DNA from: Xiphydria camelus
Taxonomy: Eukaryota; Arthropoda; Insecta; Hymenoptera; Xiphydriidae
Reading direction: 5' to 3'
Length of the DNA stretch: 64,000 bases
Assembly: GCA_963678675.1 (NCBI GenBank)
Contig: OY783191.1
Span: forward strand, 18,409,873 to 18,473,872
Shown here: positions 21,290-31,939 of the stretch, piece by piece
Position numbering within the stretch: the stretch's first letter is position 1
Layout: every line of letters begins with the position of its first letter
Position numbers and translations under genes: made by a program
The notes under the pieces: generated by a model
What the model was told of the DNA's origin: nothing
What the model saw: the letters and a program-made list of their open reading frames with translations, nothing else
Databases searched by the model: none

Positions 21290-22110
21290 CGGCCCCATGC
21301 ATACGCCATCAAAAATGTATGTGAGAGTGTGTGAGAGAATATATTCCTTGAATGTTTAGTCATGGATTTCAAAGTTAATCAATAAAATATTTCCATTCGC
21401 GAAACGATTTCCCTCGCATTTATGTCGATCCTCGGACGCACTTGTTAATAAAAAGTAAAAATTCAGTGTAATCGGAGTAGTGAATCTCAATAGTGGTGAA
21501 TGTGATAGCTTGATAATCGTTTGCATTTTTTTCATATCGAGATAGTGAACGGATGCAGTGGTATTTTTCTCGTTGCCTGTGCATCAAGAGCAGGAAAGGA
21601 GACGACAGTATCTCAGAAGAATTGCCATCAGGTAAGTTTAATTGCCATCTGGCAGCTTTAACCTCACTTTCGATGGAAGGACAAATATCTTTGTGTTCAT
21701 TCTATTTTTTGTTTTCAGCGTCATGCGAGCACGGGACGACTCGATGGTTTTTCTTGTCAGTCATCAATACAAGCCGTGGCAGAATAGGAGATGCAATGAA
21801 ATTGGATCACACAATAATCAAGTAATTACTTTATCACTATTTTTCTCTATCCATATATTTCCTCTTTCGTATTATCTCAAGTTCCAATTTACACACCGAA
21901 CTGTCAAACCTGAAGTGTACATGTACCTCACTTCTATTTCATCTCTTTTTCGTCTCCGGTGTAACGACGGTCAATGAGGAATCACTGATACCGATTAGGC
22001 AGATAAGTGCCGAATAAGGCCGTGAAAATCTCCATATTAAAATAAATACGGCTTTATATGGTTTAAGACGAAAACAATATAACATGTATTCAAGCTGTAC
22101 AGAACCGTTT
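21290..22110 (+). other. Transposon 5' region with possible exons
   Basis: 21,368-21,480 matches 29,838-29,950 (AATATTTCCRTTCGCGAAAC), the leader of the duplicated Tc1/mariner unit. Two splice-like exons follow: ATG at 21,553 to a GTAAGT at 21,632, and TTTTCAG at 21,718 to about 21,822, where a frame contains HQYKPWQNRRCNEI. I infer a relic of the same transposon family. Function is unknown. Confidence 0.35.
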
Positions 22111-22319
22111 CATTTTCAATACGGAAACTTATACGAACTTATCCGACTCTTATCTACCAATCTGCCAATGCGCGACTCTTTACATGGAATGAAGAAAAAG
22201 CTAAAGTAAATCAAACCATCGTTACAACAGAGTCGAAGAAGAGATGAAATAGAAGTGAGGTACATGTATGCTTCACGTTTGACGGGTCGGTATATAAATT
22301 GGAACTTATGATAATATAA

Positions 22320-22858
22320 TCCCCCCCTCCCCCCTTCAAAACATCGACGATGTATGATAGCACGAATTAATAAAATAGCTCCCTTTCCAAAGTAATCATG
22401 TAACAACTTACGAATCACCAATGATGATGAAAAAATTATGATAAAAAAGTAATGAAATCATTACCGCCAAATTAATGAAAGCAAGTGTGTTGTCAAGGTA
22501 TGTTGCGTTAATGAGAGAAATAGTACATAATTCCATACAATGGTTAACTGAGGATTTATTCTCAGTTTCAGTGGAACTTCTCTCTTGGTTTTTTTTCCTC
22601 TATATTATTTTTAGTCTCTCTGTAGCAAAGTTTACCATTGTATGGAATTATGTACTATTTCTCTCATTAACGCAACATACCTTGACAACACACTTGCTTT
22701 CATTAATTTGGCGGTAATGATTTCATTACTTTTTTATCATAATTTTTTCATTATCATTGGTGATTCGTAAGTTGTTACATGATTACTTTGGAAAGGGAGC
22801 TATTTTATTAATTCGTACTATCATACATGGCCGATGTTTTGAAGGGGGGGGGGGGGGG
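22320..22858. mobile_element. Near-perfect palindrome, arms about 225 bases
   Basis: 22,320-22,545 and 22,632-22,858 are almost identical inverse copies (for example TCATGTAACAACTTACGAAT and GCAAGTGTGTTGTCAAGGTA) with a loop of about 85 bases. The outer ends are a C-run on the left and a G-run (22,843-22,860) on the right. Very high arm identity points to a recent origin. No coding. Confidence 0.85.
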
Positions 22859-23203
22859 GGATTTCATTTCTTTTTTCGATAATTTTCTTTCGTGCTCTTT
22901 TGTCAGATAAATATGAAACATTTTTTTAAATGATAGAATGTGGTCAGTTATTATTATTGCCGAGTTCGGTTGTGTATTGAACTGAAGCGTGATATGAAGC
23001 TTATTAATATTATACATTTATTGTATGGTTTGTTACCTACTTACTTTAGTGGATAGAAAAAAAATACGCAACTGTACGCATCTGAAGCTCAAAACCGACT
23101 GCCTTTCCGGCGAAATTCCGTACACCGTGAGACAAAGGTTCGACGAGGTACCGACATATGTACCTCGGGGTACGGAACGCTGCGATAAAGCTGGCAACCG
23201 TAA

Positions 23204-23417
23204 GGGCCTTTGCACACGACGTTTTTTAAACTAGCTGACGATGCGCCTTTTTGATGAGCCCGTTCGCTGCGCGTCATCAGCGCGTATTAGCAGATTGTAT
23301 TAGCAAGGATAGTGTGTAAAAGTCACAACTTGCCGACTGCCTTGGGTTTACTGGGCGTCCTAATCGCGTATAACGCGCGTCGTCAGCTAGTTTAAAAAAC
23401 GTCGTGTGCAAAGACCC
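23204..23417. mobile_element. PIF/Harbinger-like MITE, GGGCCTTTGCACACGACG ends
   Basis: TAA, GGGCCTTTGCACACGACG and AAACTAGCTGACG at the left. The right mirrors this as CGTCAGCTAGTTT, CGTCGTGTGCAAAGACCC, TTA. The terminal CCTTTGCACAC motif resembles the MITE at 35,732-36,386. Confidence 0.7.
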
Positions 23418-23454
23418 TTAGTTGTGACGTAGGCAGGGTTCTCAGGTAAAGAGA

Positions 23455-23622
23455 CCCCTGGGGCCCCTTTCTCTAACTCACTCGCAAGAGAAACGTATAC
23501 GTTTCTTAGCGAGTAGACCAATCAGGACCCCCTCCACAACGGAATACTTGATCCTGATTGGTCTATTGGCTAAGATGCGTATACGCAACTTTGCGAGTGA
23601 GTTAGAGAAAGGGGCCCCTGAT
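23455..23622. mobile_element. Palindromic MITE with GGGGCCCCTTTCTCTAACTC ends
   Basis: GGGGCCCCTTTCTCTAACTC with ACTCGCAA is mirrored at the right end. An inner hairpin pairs GACCAATCAGGA with TCCTGATTGGTC around a core containing CAACGGAATACTTGAT. A related core occurs at about 52,478-52,525. Confidence 0.75.
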
Positions 23623-23944
23623 CGCTTTATCGCGTAGTTTCCGACAAGGCGGAGAAAAGAGCGGCGTGGCGCGTCACTACGCATTCATTGTTGTCAGCCG
23701 ACGTATCGCGTGTTAACAGTTTGAAAACAATTGAACATCGAATTTCGCAACTAGAGCGCACTCAATGATAAACGGAAAATCGGTAAAAATGTTTTCAGCC
23801 TAGATGACTGATTAAAAAATTATGAATGATAAATAAAATCATCAACATGTCATGATTTTATAATTAATGTTTCGATAATATTTACATTTTCCCCAGAACA
23901 ATTCGTTCGTGAACGAAGTCATAAAAATCGTGAATAAACAAACT

Positions 23945-24065
23945 ATGCGGTTTATTCACCGTTTCAGTAATTTTAACGAATCGGTGCAAACCGGATATTA
24001 TGTTCATAACATAGCATTCGATTTGCACAGATTTGTTAAAATTATCGAAACAGTGAATAAACTGC
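23945..24065. mobile_element. Palindromic MITE, about 120 bases
   Basis: GCGGTTTATTCACCGTTTC and TTTTAACRAATC are mirrored as GAAACAGTGAATAAACTGC. The terminal GGTTTATTCACC is shared with the Harbinger-type MITE at 5,402-6,026. Confidence 0.65.
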
Positions 24066-24425
24066 ACAGTGTTTACGGGCTGTAAGCCAACTCTAACTAC
24101 CGACTCGATCTCTACCGGTATAAATTAAAAATTTATTCTGGTCTTTATCAATCTATCATTAGAGAATAATCAATTTATATGGTGTAACTAAGCATAATTT
24201 TGGTTATGACCATACATATATTTATTGAGAAAATTCAATGTAAAAATCGAGTGGTGAAGGGGGCAGACATAAAGATACACGGGTTCTCGCTGCTCGCTTT
24301 ACGCCGAGATGTACGAATATACCTACTACAAGCTCACTGTATTGGTGTACGAAGCAGTACGGAGCGTTCTTTAAAGCCTTGTACGGACAGCGCGTTCCAG
24401 TGTGCGAGCCTTTGTACACACGTAC

Positions 24426-24635
24426 ACCCGTGCTCACGGAATCTGTCGCTGGTGACTTTTTTAAACCTTATTTTTAAACGTACTAACCAGTGAACAATTA
24501 ATTCTCATGCCCTCATTAGCTACGGTGACGTCTACTCTCGTTAATGAAAGCACGAGGATTGATTAATCATTGGTTCGTACGTTTAAAAATAACATTTAAA
24601 AAAAGTCACCAGCGACAGATTCCGTGAGCCCGGGT
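24426..24635. mobile_element. GTAC-family palindromic MITE, copy 2
   Basis: Flanked on both sides by GTAC. Ends ACCCGTGCTCACGGAATCTG and its inverse ending CGGGT. The core has AAACGTACTAACCA and TCTCATGCCCTCATTAGC with inverse partners. 210 bases, no coding. Confidence 0.85.
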
Positions 24636-24839
24636 GTACATGATGTCCCGACCCGAGCAGAACCGCATACCTAGTTACAGGGACCTTCAAATTAACCGTC
24701 GGCTGGGCTTTGTACAAATACCGACTGGTCACGGGTCGTCGCCACAAAGGGAAGTGTACGTGAGTATGAAGGCCGGACGGTGGCGACGCCAGCAGACCAG
24801 TGGCGAAAGCACGAAATGCCAAAATCTCGTATTGACTAC

Positions 24840-25290
24840 CCTATGTACCGTATGTATCATGCCAAATTAAACAAGCAGATATACCGACATTGCCGAAACT
24901 TTACCGACGGTCAAGAATTTTATAGTTAGAGTTGGCTTGAGAAGAGTGCGCTGTGTGTGCTGCGTGAGAGCGAAAAGTGTCAAACGTCTGATTTTCCGAT
25001 AGCTGTTAATTCAATAGATCGAAGTGTTTCGTGTATCATTCAATACTTCGATTTCCCGATAGCTGTCAATTCGGAAAATCGAAGTATTGAATAATAGACG
25101 AAACACTTCGATCTCTTGAATTAACAGCTATCGGGAAATCAGACGTTTGATACTTTTCGCTCTCACGCAGCACACACAGCGCACTCTTCTCAAGCCAACT
25201 CTAACTATAAAATTCTTAACCGTCGGTAAAGTTTCGGCAATGTCGGTATATCTGCTTGTTTAATTTGGGATGATACATACGGTATTGAAC
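24840..25290. repeat. Palindrome with nested hairpins
   Basis: TACCGTATGTATCATGCCAA at the left and its near inverse at 25,255-25,285. Inside are mirrored blocks AGTTAGAGTTGGCTTGAGAA, TGAGAGCGAAAAGT and CGATAGCTGTTAATTCAA, centred near 25,063. Repeated pairs around GAAGTATTGAAT give secondary hairpins. Confidence 0.75.
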
Positions 25291-25309
25291 GCAAAGGCGT
25301 TCCAATTCC

Positions 25310-25715
25310 TGTATACAGTATGTCCCGTGGATATATAACGCAAGTATTTGAATATCCCCCACATTTGACTTTGACAGTGCTTGGAACGGTGCTGTAGTTA
25401 GAATTGGCTTCAGAAGAGTGCGCTGCGTTCTTACGAGCCGTGTTTCCAAAACCTGTATGATTATTTCACATCACTTCTACGCATTATTTACCATTATTTA
25501 CAAATTCAGTTAATTTCGAGGTTAGACGCTTCGATCTCCCGAATTGACAGTTCCCGGGAAATCAGACGTTTTACACTTCGCTCTCGAAACACGGCTCGTA
25601 AGAACGCAGCGCACTCTTCTGAAGCCAACTCTAATTACAGCACCGTTCCAAGCACTACCAAAGTCAAATGTCAGGGAAATTCAAATACTTGCGTTATCCA
25701 CGGGACATACTGTAG
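25310..25715. repeat. Palindrome related to the preceding one
   Basis: ACAGTATGTCCCGTGGAT..AACGCAAGTATTTGAAT is mirrored at 25,675-25,712, and GAAGAGTGCGCTGCGTTCTT at 25,608-25,628. The core block CGATCTCCCGAATTGACA is shared with the palindrome at 55,610-55,812. Confidence 0.75.
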
Positions 25716-25779
25716 ATACTCTCGGTCGGACGGTCGGACGGTTTTATTAATTCGATAATCTCGACCGAGATTATTGATG

Positions 25780-26280
25780 CGAAAGAGGAAATATATCATT
25801 TTTAATAATTCTATCAGTATTAGAATAGAATTGATTAACTCAGATTAATATAGTTTCTTAATTTCTACGATGAGAAAGTTCGATATATTTTAAATAGTCA
25901 AATGCTGCATATGATTGTGTAATTTACAATTTGTTACAGATCGTATGCGAACCCGAGGAAGTTTCTTTCGAACGAGGGATCATCCACTTGTTGTTCCAAC
26001 AAGAACCAGTTGCATTAGTTGCATTCATTGCATTTGACAGGTCGGTATATAAATTGGTAGTATAATACGAAAGAGGAAATATATCATTTTTCTTAATTCT
26101 GTCATTATTAGAATTGGTTAACTTGGATTAATATAATCTTGGTTTCTACGTTTAGTTAGTTCAGTATATTTTAAATTGTTTGTGTTATTTACAATTTGTT
26201 ACAGATCGTATGCGAACCCGAGGGGGTTTCTTTCGAACGAGGGATCATCCACTTGTTCCAAGAACCAGTTACATTCGGCG
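25780..26280. repeat. Direct duplication (period about 290) including transposase scrap
   Basis: 25,780-26,020 and 26,068-26,278 share GAAAGAGGAAATATATCATT, CAATTTGTTACAGATCGTAT and TCGAACGAGGGATCATCCAC. On the minus strand both encode CNWFLEQ..VDDPSFERN, a segment of a Tc1/mariner-type transposase. Confidence 0.7.
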
Positions 26281-26499
26281 AGCTGGATCTGCTGTCTCGA
26301 GTGCATGGACGTACGTCACTTTAAATGGATGAACATTTTCATCCTTTAATATCCTCAGAACCGTAGACTTGCTGATTCTAACCTCTGTTGCCATAGCCCG
26401 AATATTCGTTCGAGGGTTAATCCTTATTCTTTCTAGCACAGCATCGATATTTTGCTGCACCTGTATTCTTCTGGGACTTCCTGAAGTAATTATAAACAC
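26200..26499 (-). pseudogene. Tc1/mariner-type transposase N-terminal (HTH) fragment
   Basis: On the minus strand RRIQVQQNIDAVLERIRINP leads into RAMATEVRISKSTVLRILKD, a helix-turn-helix, then HPFKVTYVHALETADPARRM and CNWFLEQVDDPSFERN toward 26,200. This is the DNA-binding N-terminus and linker of an IS630-Tc1-mariner transposase. No catalytic domain follows in this direction. A splice-like GTAAC occurs after the last coding segment. The catalytic cores at 30.9-32.9 kb lack this part, but I cannot show they are the same family. Confidence 0.72.
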
Positions 26500-26786
26500 C
26501 CCATATAATTCAGCCCGAACAAGTACAATCTTATCGAGCTATACCTTATCGAGATTTTTCAACCTAATGATTCCGAAACGTTTTTGTCGAGAAATATATA
26601 TTTCTAACATACGGTAGTATTCACGAATATTGTAAAATATCGCAGGAATGTTACAGAAAAGTTACTTGCAAAAACGTGCTTTGTGGGGTGTAAATAATGA
26701 TATTTTGTAATTTCCATCGTTACACCAGAAGCGAAGAAGATTTGAAATAGAAGTGAGGTACATGTACACTTCACGGCATCAAGGCA

Positions 26787-27225
26787 TCATTTGAAAGGAA
26801 AATTATTGTAAATCAAGTTACTAAGAAATTCGACTAAAAAATTTATAAACAAATTTTCATAAAAAAGAACTTGCCGCGTTTTTTCCTTCAAAATAAAAAA
26901 TTCTGACAGAGAATTATATTCGATGTTTATACACTTATGATTTTAAATAAATTCATACACTCTTATATGATACCACCAATATACCGAATGTCGCACGGGA
27001 AACCGACCAGGCGGCGGCCTTCTGAATTTCTCTGAATTTGACTTCAGCAGTGCAATTTATGAATCACTCTAGCACCGTCCAAGCACTGCCAATTATTCGG
27101 TATAGTGGACAAAATATGAAAACTTAAACGCAGTAAGTTCTTTTTTATGAAAGTTTGTTTATAAATTTTTTAGTCGAATTTTTTAGTAACTTAATTTACA
27201 ATAATTTTCCTTTCAAATGATACCT
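26787..27225. mobile_element. Palindromic MITE, arms about 80 bases
   Basis: ATTTGAAAGGAAAATTATTG at the left is mirrored as CAATAATTTTCCTTTCAAAT at the right, continuing through TTCGACTAAAAAATTTATAA. The unpaired centre has a small pair around AATATACCGAAT and ATTCGGTATA. Confidence 0.7.
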
Positions 27226-27614
27226 TTTACTTTTTACATATAAATCTTGAACATGGCGATCTTAATTGATTTCAAATCTTTTTTGGAGAGTATTTTACGT
27301 ATCAATTTTTGTTGGCACTGAATGAACATGCCGCCTTTTTTTACAAAGAATCTGTTTTTGCAGGGGTATAATATACGTCAATCCTTGACACTTAGAACGT
27401 GCACGGGACGCGATTTTCAAATTTTTGTTTCTCAAAGCACTGTTCAATGAAATTGAATCAATTTCGTTGATCAACCAAAAGTAGAATCGTTTACCTAGGA
27501 GGTGCTGGAAAGAAGCTAATGGAAATAAGATAATGCATAGGTACTGCCTGGGCTACTAGGTTGGCGAGGTATTCATGGTCGCGATGCTACGAAACCCCTG
27601 CAACGGAACAGTTA

Positions 27615-28314
27615 AGGTCCAGATACACATGCTAGTAAAAAAGCATGCTTATGAGCATACTTAAAAGAAGCATGCTCTTTTAACTGCTACACTTGCTCGA
27701 TATGAGCATGCTACTTTTAAGCATGCTTCTAAATAAGCATGCTTAAAGCAAGCACTCGGATACACATGCTATTTACTAGGAGGCTGTCTGTAGCAGGCAG
27801 GCTGTAATTCGTGAAAAATTGCAACTGGCGAATATTTGTTATCGCGCTCAAAGATAAAAAAGGAAATATAATTTGTAATGTATGTCACATTCTGAGAAAC
27901 AGCGATTAAATTTGTATCACGGTCAAATTTGGAAGTAAAATTCCTTGATTCTGTTTATGATTTTCTAGAAATTTGTCAGTTTAGCGATTACTTTGTTCGC
28001 TCGATCAAAGTTACTTCATATACTGAGAAAAGAGTTTATTTGCAGTTAATAAATGTATAATTGATTACGGCGGAAAAAATATTTTGTTAGGCCAAGTAAA
28101 TATAATATTAATTATTACAATGTCTCTTTCATTCAAACAAAAATAGAGTAATAGCTAATGAATATTTACTTGGCCCAAAGAAACATTTTTTTCGCCTTAA
28201 TAAAGTACTCTGAGGGAAGAAGTCTAGTTAAATACAAACCTATATATATATATAGCCGGGACCAAGTGTCCCGGTAATATACGTTGCGTACCTAAAAAAG
28301 ACCTGAAAACTGCC

Positions 28315-28385
<71 letters not shown>

Positions 28386-28845
28386 TTATATATATATATA
28401 AGACAAAAATTTATTTGAGATAAATAGACATTTATTTACATCGAATAACAGTTTATTTACATTAAATTAATGTTTTGCATATCTTTTTAATCGAGTACGA
28501 ACCTAGTAGAACATTTATCTAATTCAAATAGAGTCTTACTCAATGAGAATAAATTTCTTTTCATCTCAAATAAAATTTTTATTAGGTTCAACTAGACACG
28601 ACGGAACACGACTAGACGCGACGGATATGAGCATGCTTATTAGCAAACACCGTCTACACTTGCTCATAAGCGTTCCCCTTTTCACCCCCGCCTCAGGAAG
28701 CATGCTCGAAAATAAACCGTCGGTCGATTTGTGAGCATGCTTATTTTAAGCATGCTCGAAACGAGCAAGACTTGGATACACATGCTACTAGGAGCAGTTC
28801 CTGGAAAAAAGCATGCTTGCGTACTCGAAACTAGCATGTGTACCT
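27615..28845. mobile_element. TTA-flanked element rich in AGCATGCT
   Basis: TTA, AGGTCCAGATACACATGCTA at the left and TAGCATGTGTACCT, TTA at the right. It sits in the right arm of element A, and the left arm at about 16,995-17,005 has the uninterrupted sequence. PIF/Harbinger-type TSD. The ends carry many copies of AGCATGCT or GAGCATGCT. The centre has a second palindrome (about 28,068-28,200, GGCCAAGTAAATAT arms) and an AT microsatellite. No gene. Confidence 0.75.
28313..28400. repeat. (AT)n microsatellite
   Basis: About 44 alternating TA units with one interruption, directly after a GGGACCAAGTGTCCC hairpin at about 28,258. Confidence 0.95.
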
Positions 28846-28955
28846 TTACTCCGGAAGGCCGAGAGAAATCCTCAGTATCACTAACACCCGCAGCCAACTG
28901 CAGCAGCGCGCGCACACAAACGTCAGGGCGACGTGAGTGAGAACGGTGTGACACT

Positions 28956-29259
28956 ACCATATGTCCGCGATCAAAGAGCCCATAGCAAAATTGCGAGTTT
29001 TGCATGAGCATCTCTATGGGTCTCTTCGTCCAATAGAATCACCGGAGAAGCGTGAATGCGCATGCGTAGTCATCCGCGAGTGCAGTTCGACTTCGATTTC
29101 GATTCTCGCATCTCGAAATCGAAGTCGAACTGCACTCGCGGATAACTACGCATGCGCATTCACGCTTCTCCGGTGATTCTATTGGACGAGGAGACCCACA
29201 GAGGTGCTCATGCAAAACTAGCAATTTAGCTATGGGCTCTTTGATCGCGGACATATGGT
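28956..29259. mobile_element. Palindrome H1 with ACCATATGTCCGCGATCA ends
   Basis: 304-base near-perfect palindrome. Arms carry AAATTGCGAGTTTTGCATGA, CAATAGAATCACCGGAGAAG and GCGCATGCGTAGTCATCCGC. The central hairpin is CAGTTCGACTTCGATTTCGA with its inverse. Confidence 0.85.
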
Positions 29260-29284
29260 ATACCGGGTCTCCACGTATGTTATA

Positions 29285-29604
29285 TACCGTATGTCCGCGA
29301 TCATTTGAACCATAGGAAAATTGCGAGTTTTGCATGAGCACCCCTTTGGGTCTCCTTGTCCAATAGAATCACCGGAGAAGCGTGAATGCGCATGCGTAGT
29401 CATCCGCGAGTGTGGCGTCGTCAGCAAGTTCAGATCGGTTATCGAAATAATCGATCTGAACTTGCTGACGACGCCACACTCGCGGATGACTACGCATGCG
29501 CATTCACGCTTCTCCGGTGATTCTATTGGACGAGGAGACCCAAAGGGGTGCTCATGCAAAACTCGCAATTTTCCTATGGTTCAAATGATCGCGGACATAC
29601 GGTA
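29285..29604. mobile_element. Palindrome H2, same family as H1, different centre
   Basis: 320 bases. Outer arms as in H1 with ends TACCGTATGTCCGCGATCA. The centre is a different perfect hairpin: GTGGCGTCGTCAGCAAGTTC, AGATCGGTTAT and inverse. H1 and H2 are separated by 25 bases. Confidence 0.85.
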
Positions 29605-30179
29605 CATAGGACGATATGGTACGTAGCGATTTGTAGACTCTAGGTTGCCCGCTATTGGTCGGAGACGCAAGGACGCCGAACGATTGGCTCTGTCAATCGC
29701 CGGCAGACGTCAATCGTCGCGACAGAAGTTCCCTAGGGCGCAGACACCTAGCAGACGAGAAAGTATGGCGGTTGACACATACGTTTGTTTACAAAGCGGA
29801 ATTTTTCAGAGTAATTGTATTTTTTTGAAATAAAACGTGGTTTTCAAAGTTAATAAAATATTTCCGTTCGCGAAACGATTTCCTTCGCGTTTATTTCGAC
29901 CCTCGGACGCGCTTATTAATAAAAAGTAAAAATACAGTTAAATCGGAGTAATGAAGGAAGAGCGATAAATCTTGGGAGAAATGTAAAATAATTAACGAGT
30001 GACGATAAGAGACAAGTGAACCGACGTGGAAAATTACAGTGACCAGACAGTTCTCAGGATTTTTGAGTAGGGTAAGTGTAACGATAAATTGAGAGGAATA
30101 ACAAAAATGAATTGTTTTGAAGTCATTCAATTTCTTTATACTTAACAAAGGCAATATAATACAAAAATTATTCGTAGAA

Positions 30180-30355
30180 TTAAAGAAAATGATGAAGTCT
30201 TCATGGAAATCACTTCGACTATGGCCAAAGCAAGACGACCCTAAACGAATGGATGACGGAAGAGTTCGACAATGTGCGTCAGCCTCCATGGAGAAATGTG
30301 CCAAAGACGAAGGACGATTGGTGTGCCGCTCATGAGTTAGAAATAAATGAAACGT
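30180..30355 (+). other. Exon-like segment in left arm (mirror at 33,490-33,700)
   Basis: One plus frame reads KTTLNEWMTEEFDNVRQPPW and continues RNVPKTKDDWCAAHELEINE, then a GTAAG. The protein is not recognised. A related but diverged peptide with KPWQNRR is at about 21,740-21,822. Overlapping frames are shadows. Confidence 0.35.
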
Positions 30356-30477
30356 AAGATATTATTCATACAGAAATAGAATGTAGTGTATAGGTATTTA
30401 TTTACCAGTATGACTCACATTACCATCTGCTAACCAACGATATTGAATATTTCAGCAAGCCACCAGCAAGCAGAACT

Positions 30478-31020
30478 CACCATTGCTTCATCTTTACAGG
30501 AGACGTTCTAAATGATTTCCTTGTTCAGCCGAGCAATAATCCAAATGGTCGTGCAATGCTGAGATCGCGACAACGAGCATCAACTCCCCCGGAGGACACG
30601 AAAAGCTGTAACATCAGAAAGACCGCGAAAGGTTAATAAAATTATGGAAAGGGATACGACGAATTTAAGCAAATCCTTTTCATAACATTTTTTGAAAAAC
30701 TCACCATTGCTTCATCTTTACAGGAGACGTTCAAAATGATTTCCTTGTTCAGCCGAGCAATAATCCAAATGGTCGTGCAATGCTGAGATTGCGACAACGA
30801 GCATCAACTCCCCCGGAGGACACGAAAAGCTTTAACATCAGAAAGACCGTGAAAGGTTAATAAAATTATCCAAAACGACAATATGAATGTAAGCAAATCC
30901 TTGTTATATCATCACATTTTCTACAAAACTCACCGCTGCTTCATCTTTACAGGAGATGTTCGAAATGATTCCCTTTTGCTCAGCCAAGCAATAACCCAAG
31001 CGGTCGTAAAATGCTGAGAT
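30478..31020 (-). repeat. Three copies of the transposase C-terminal segment
   Basis: Blocks at about 30,478-30,620, 30,705-30,850 and 30,930-31,020 share CTTCATCTTTACAGGAGA and AGCAATAATCCAAATGG-like sequence. On the minus strand each ends with an EQGNHFE-LL-stop type terminus. The first two are truncated duplicates of the end of the gene. The mirror set is at 32,830-33,370. Confidence 0.75.
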
Positions 31021-31905
31021 TGCATTTTGGATTGCTTCCTGGGGGGTCGCTTGACAAATCCTCGTTATTTCTTGTTGGAGGTCCTCAGCGGTCAGGAGTT
31101 GGCGAGGCTCGTTATGTAATTGCTCCTTCACGTTGCCCCAGAAAAAATAGTCCATCGGCGTCAGGTCGGGTGATCGCGGCGGCCACGGAATTGGACCCCT
31201 TCTGCCTAACCAGCGGTCAGGGAATTCCTCGTCCAGGAATCCGTGGACTTGTATCGTCGAGTGCGCGGGAGCGCCATCGTGTTGAAAATACACGTCGGCT
31301 CCGATCTTTAACAGAAATTAAATGACACATTTAATTCACAGATTTTTAAACTCAGTCATCATCGTACGATTCGCTTAATAATTTGAAACGTCAAAGTGCG
31401 TAATATTACAAGAACGAAATTTAAAAAATAGTATTTGAATTTAGGGGTGCTTCAAAAGAGCCCTCGCTCTTAATTTTAAATAGTCGATGTTCAGTAGTTT
31501 ACCACGCGACTCTAATAACGTGACTGCATTCTAATGATACTTACTTCTTCTTCGATGGCTCGAAGCGACGGTATTACGACATCTCGCAGAAGGTTGAGAT
31601 ATATCTCGCCGTTCAAATTTCCGTGAAGTATAACCGACCCTATGATTCGGTTACCGATTATTCCAGCCCAGATGTTCACTTTAATAGGGTGCTGGGTCCT
31701 CACGTCCCACAGTATCTTGGGATTTTCCTTTGCCCAATATCTTATATTTTGCCGATTAGGTCCATGTACCGCGAAGAAAGTACATTCGTCGGTGAAACAA
31801 ATTCTCTCCGACAGGCCAGGTTCGACATTAATTCTCTCCATCATCGTTTCGGAGAATGCCATCCGATGATCATCGTCGCCCGGTGTGAGTTCCTGATGGC
31901 AGGAC
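30915..31905 (-). pseudogene. Tc1/mariner-type transposase catalytic core, left arm
   Basis: Exon 1 (about 31,905-31,545) has RMAFSETMMERINVEPGLSE, then ICFTDECTFFAVHGPNRQNI with the first catalytic Asp, and ends IPSLRAIEEE at a GTAAGT donor. Exon 2 (31,305 down) has GADVYFQHDGAPAHSTIQVH with the second Asp. Then comes PWPPRSPDLTPMDYFFWGNV with the third Asp, 36 residues after the second, a D-rather-than-E catalytic triad. The C-terminus is shifted by one extra A in CAAAAGGG. Restoring that register would end it EQGNHFEHLL-stop. The HTH N-terminus is missing at the palindrome centre. Confidence 0.88.
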
Positions 31906-31939
31906 CTAATGAGGTCTATAGGGGAAATATTTATTACCC

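Larger units (their letters stand above)
16884..28955. mobile_element. 12-kb inverted-repeat element A inserted in arm B
   Basis: Left end TAGTGTCGCACCGTTCTCAC and right end GTGAGAACGGTGTGACACTA. The arms are 16,884-17,475 and 27,355-28,955. The right arm is interrupted by a TTA-flanked element (27,615-28,845) and the left arm by a 245-base MITE (about 17,061-17,305). The interior holds tRNA-like units, palindromic MITEs, a GC-rich LTR-like block and Tc1/mariner fragments. No transposase that would move A itself is seen. Confidence 0.6.

Noticed and set aside
28682..29626. Frames of 69-112 codons reading ECACVVIRECG on both strands
   Set aside because: They are symmetrical translations of the H1 and H2 palindromes.
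29891..30304. 137-codon minus frame and its mirror at 33,543-33,956
   Set aside because: Phe/Leu/Ser/His-rich, antisense to the exon-like segment at 30,180-30,355, no family.
31011..31325. 104-codon plus frame (LRLHFGLLPGGSLDKSS) and its mirror at 32,522-32,836
   Set aside because: Exact antisense shadow of the transposase exon 2.
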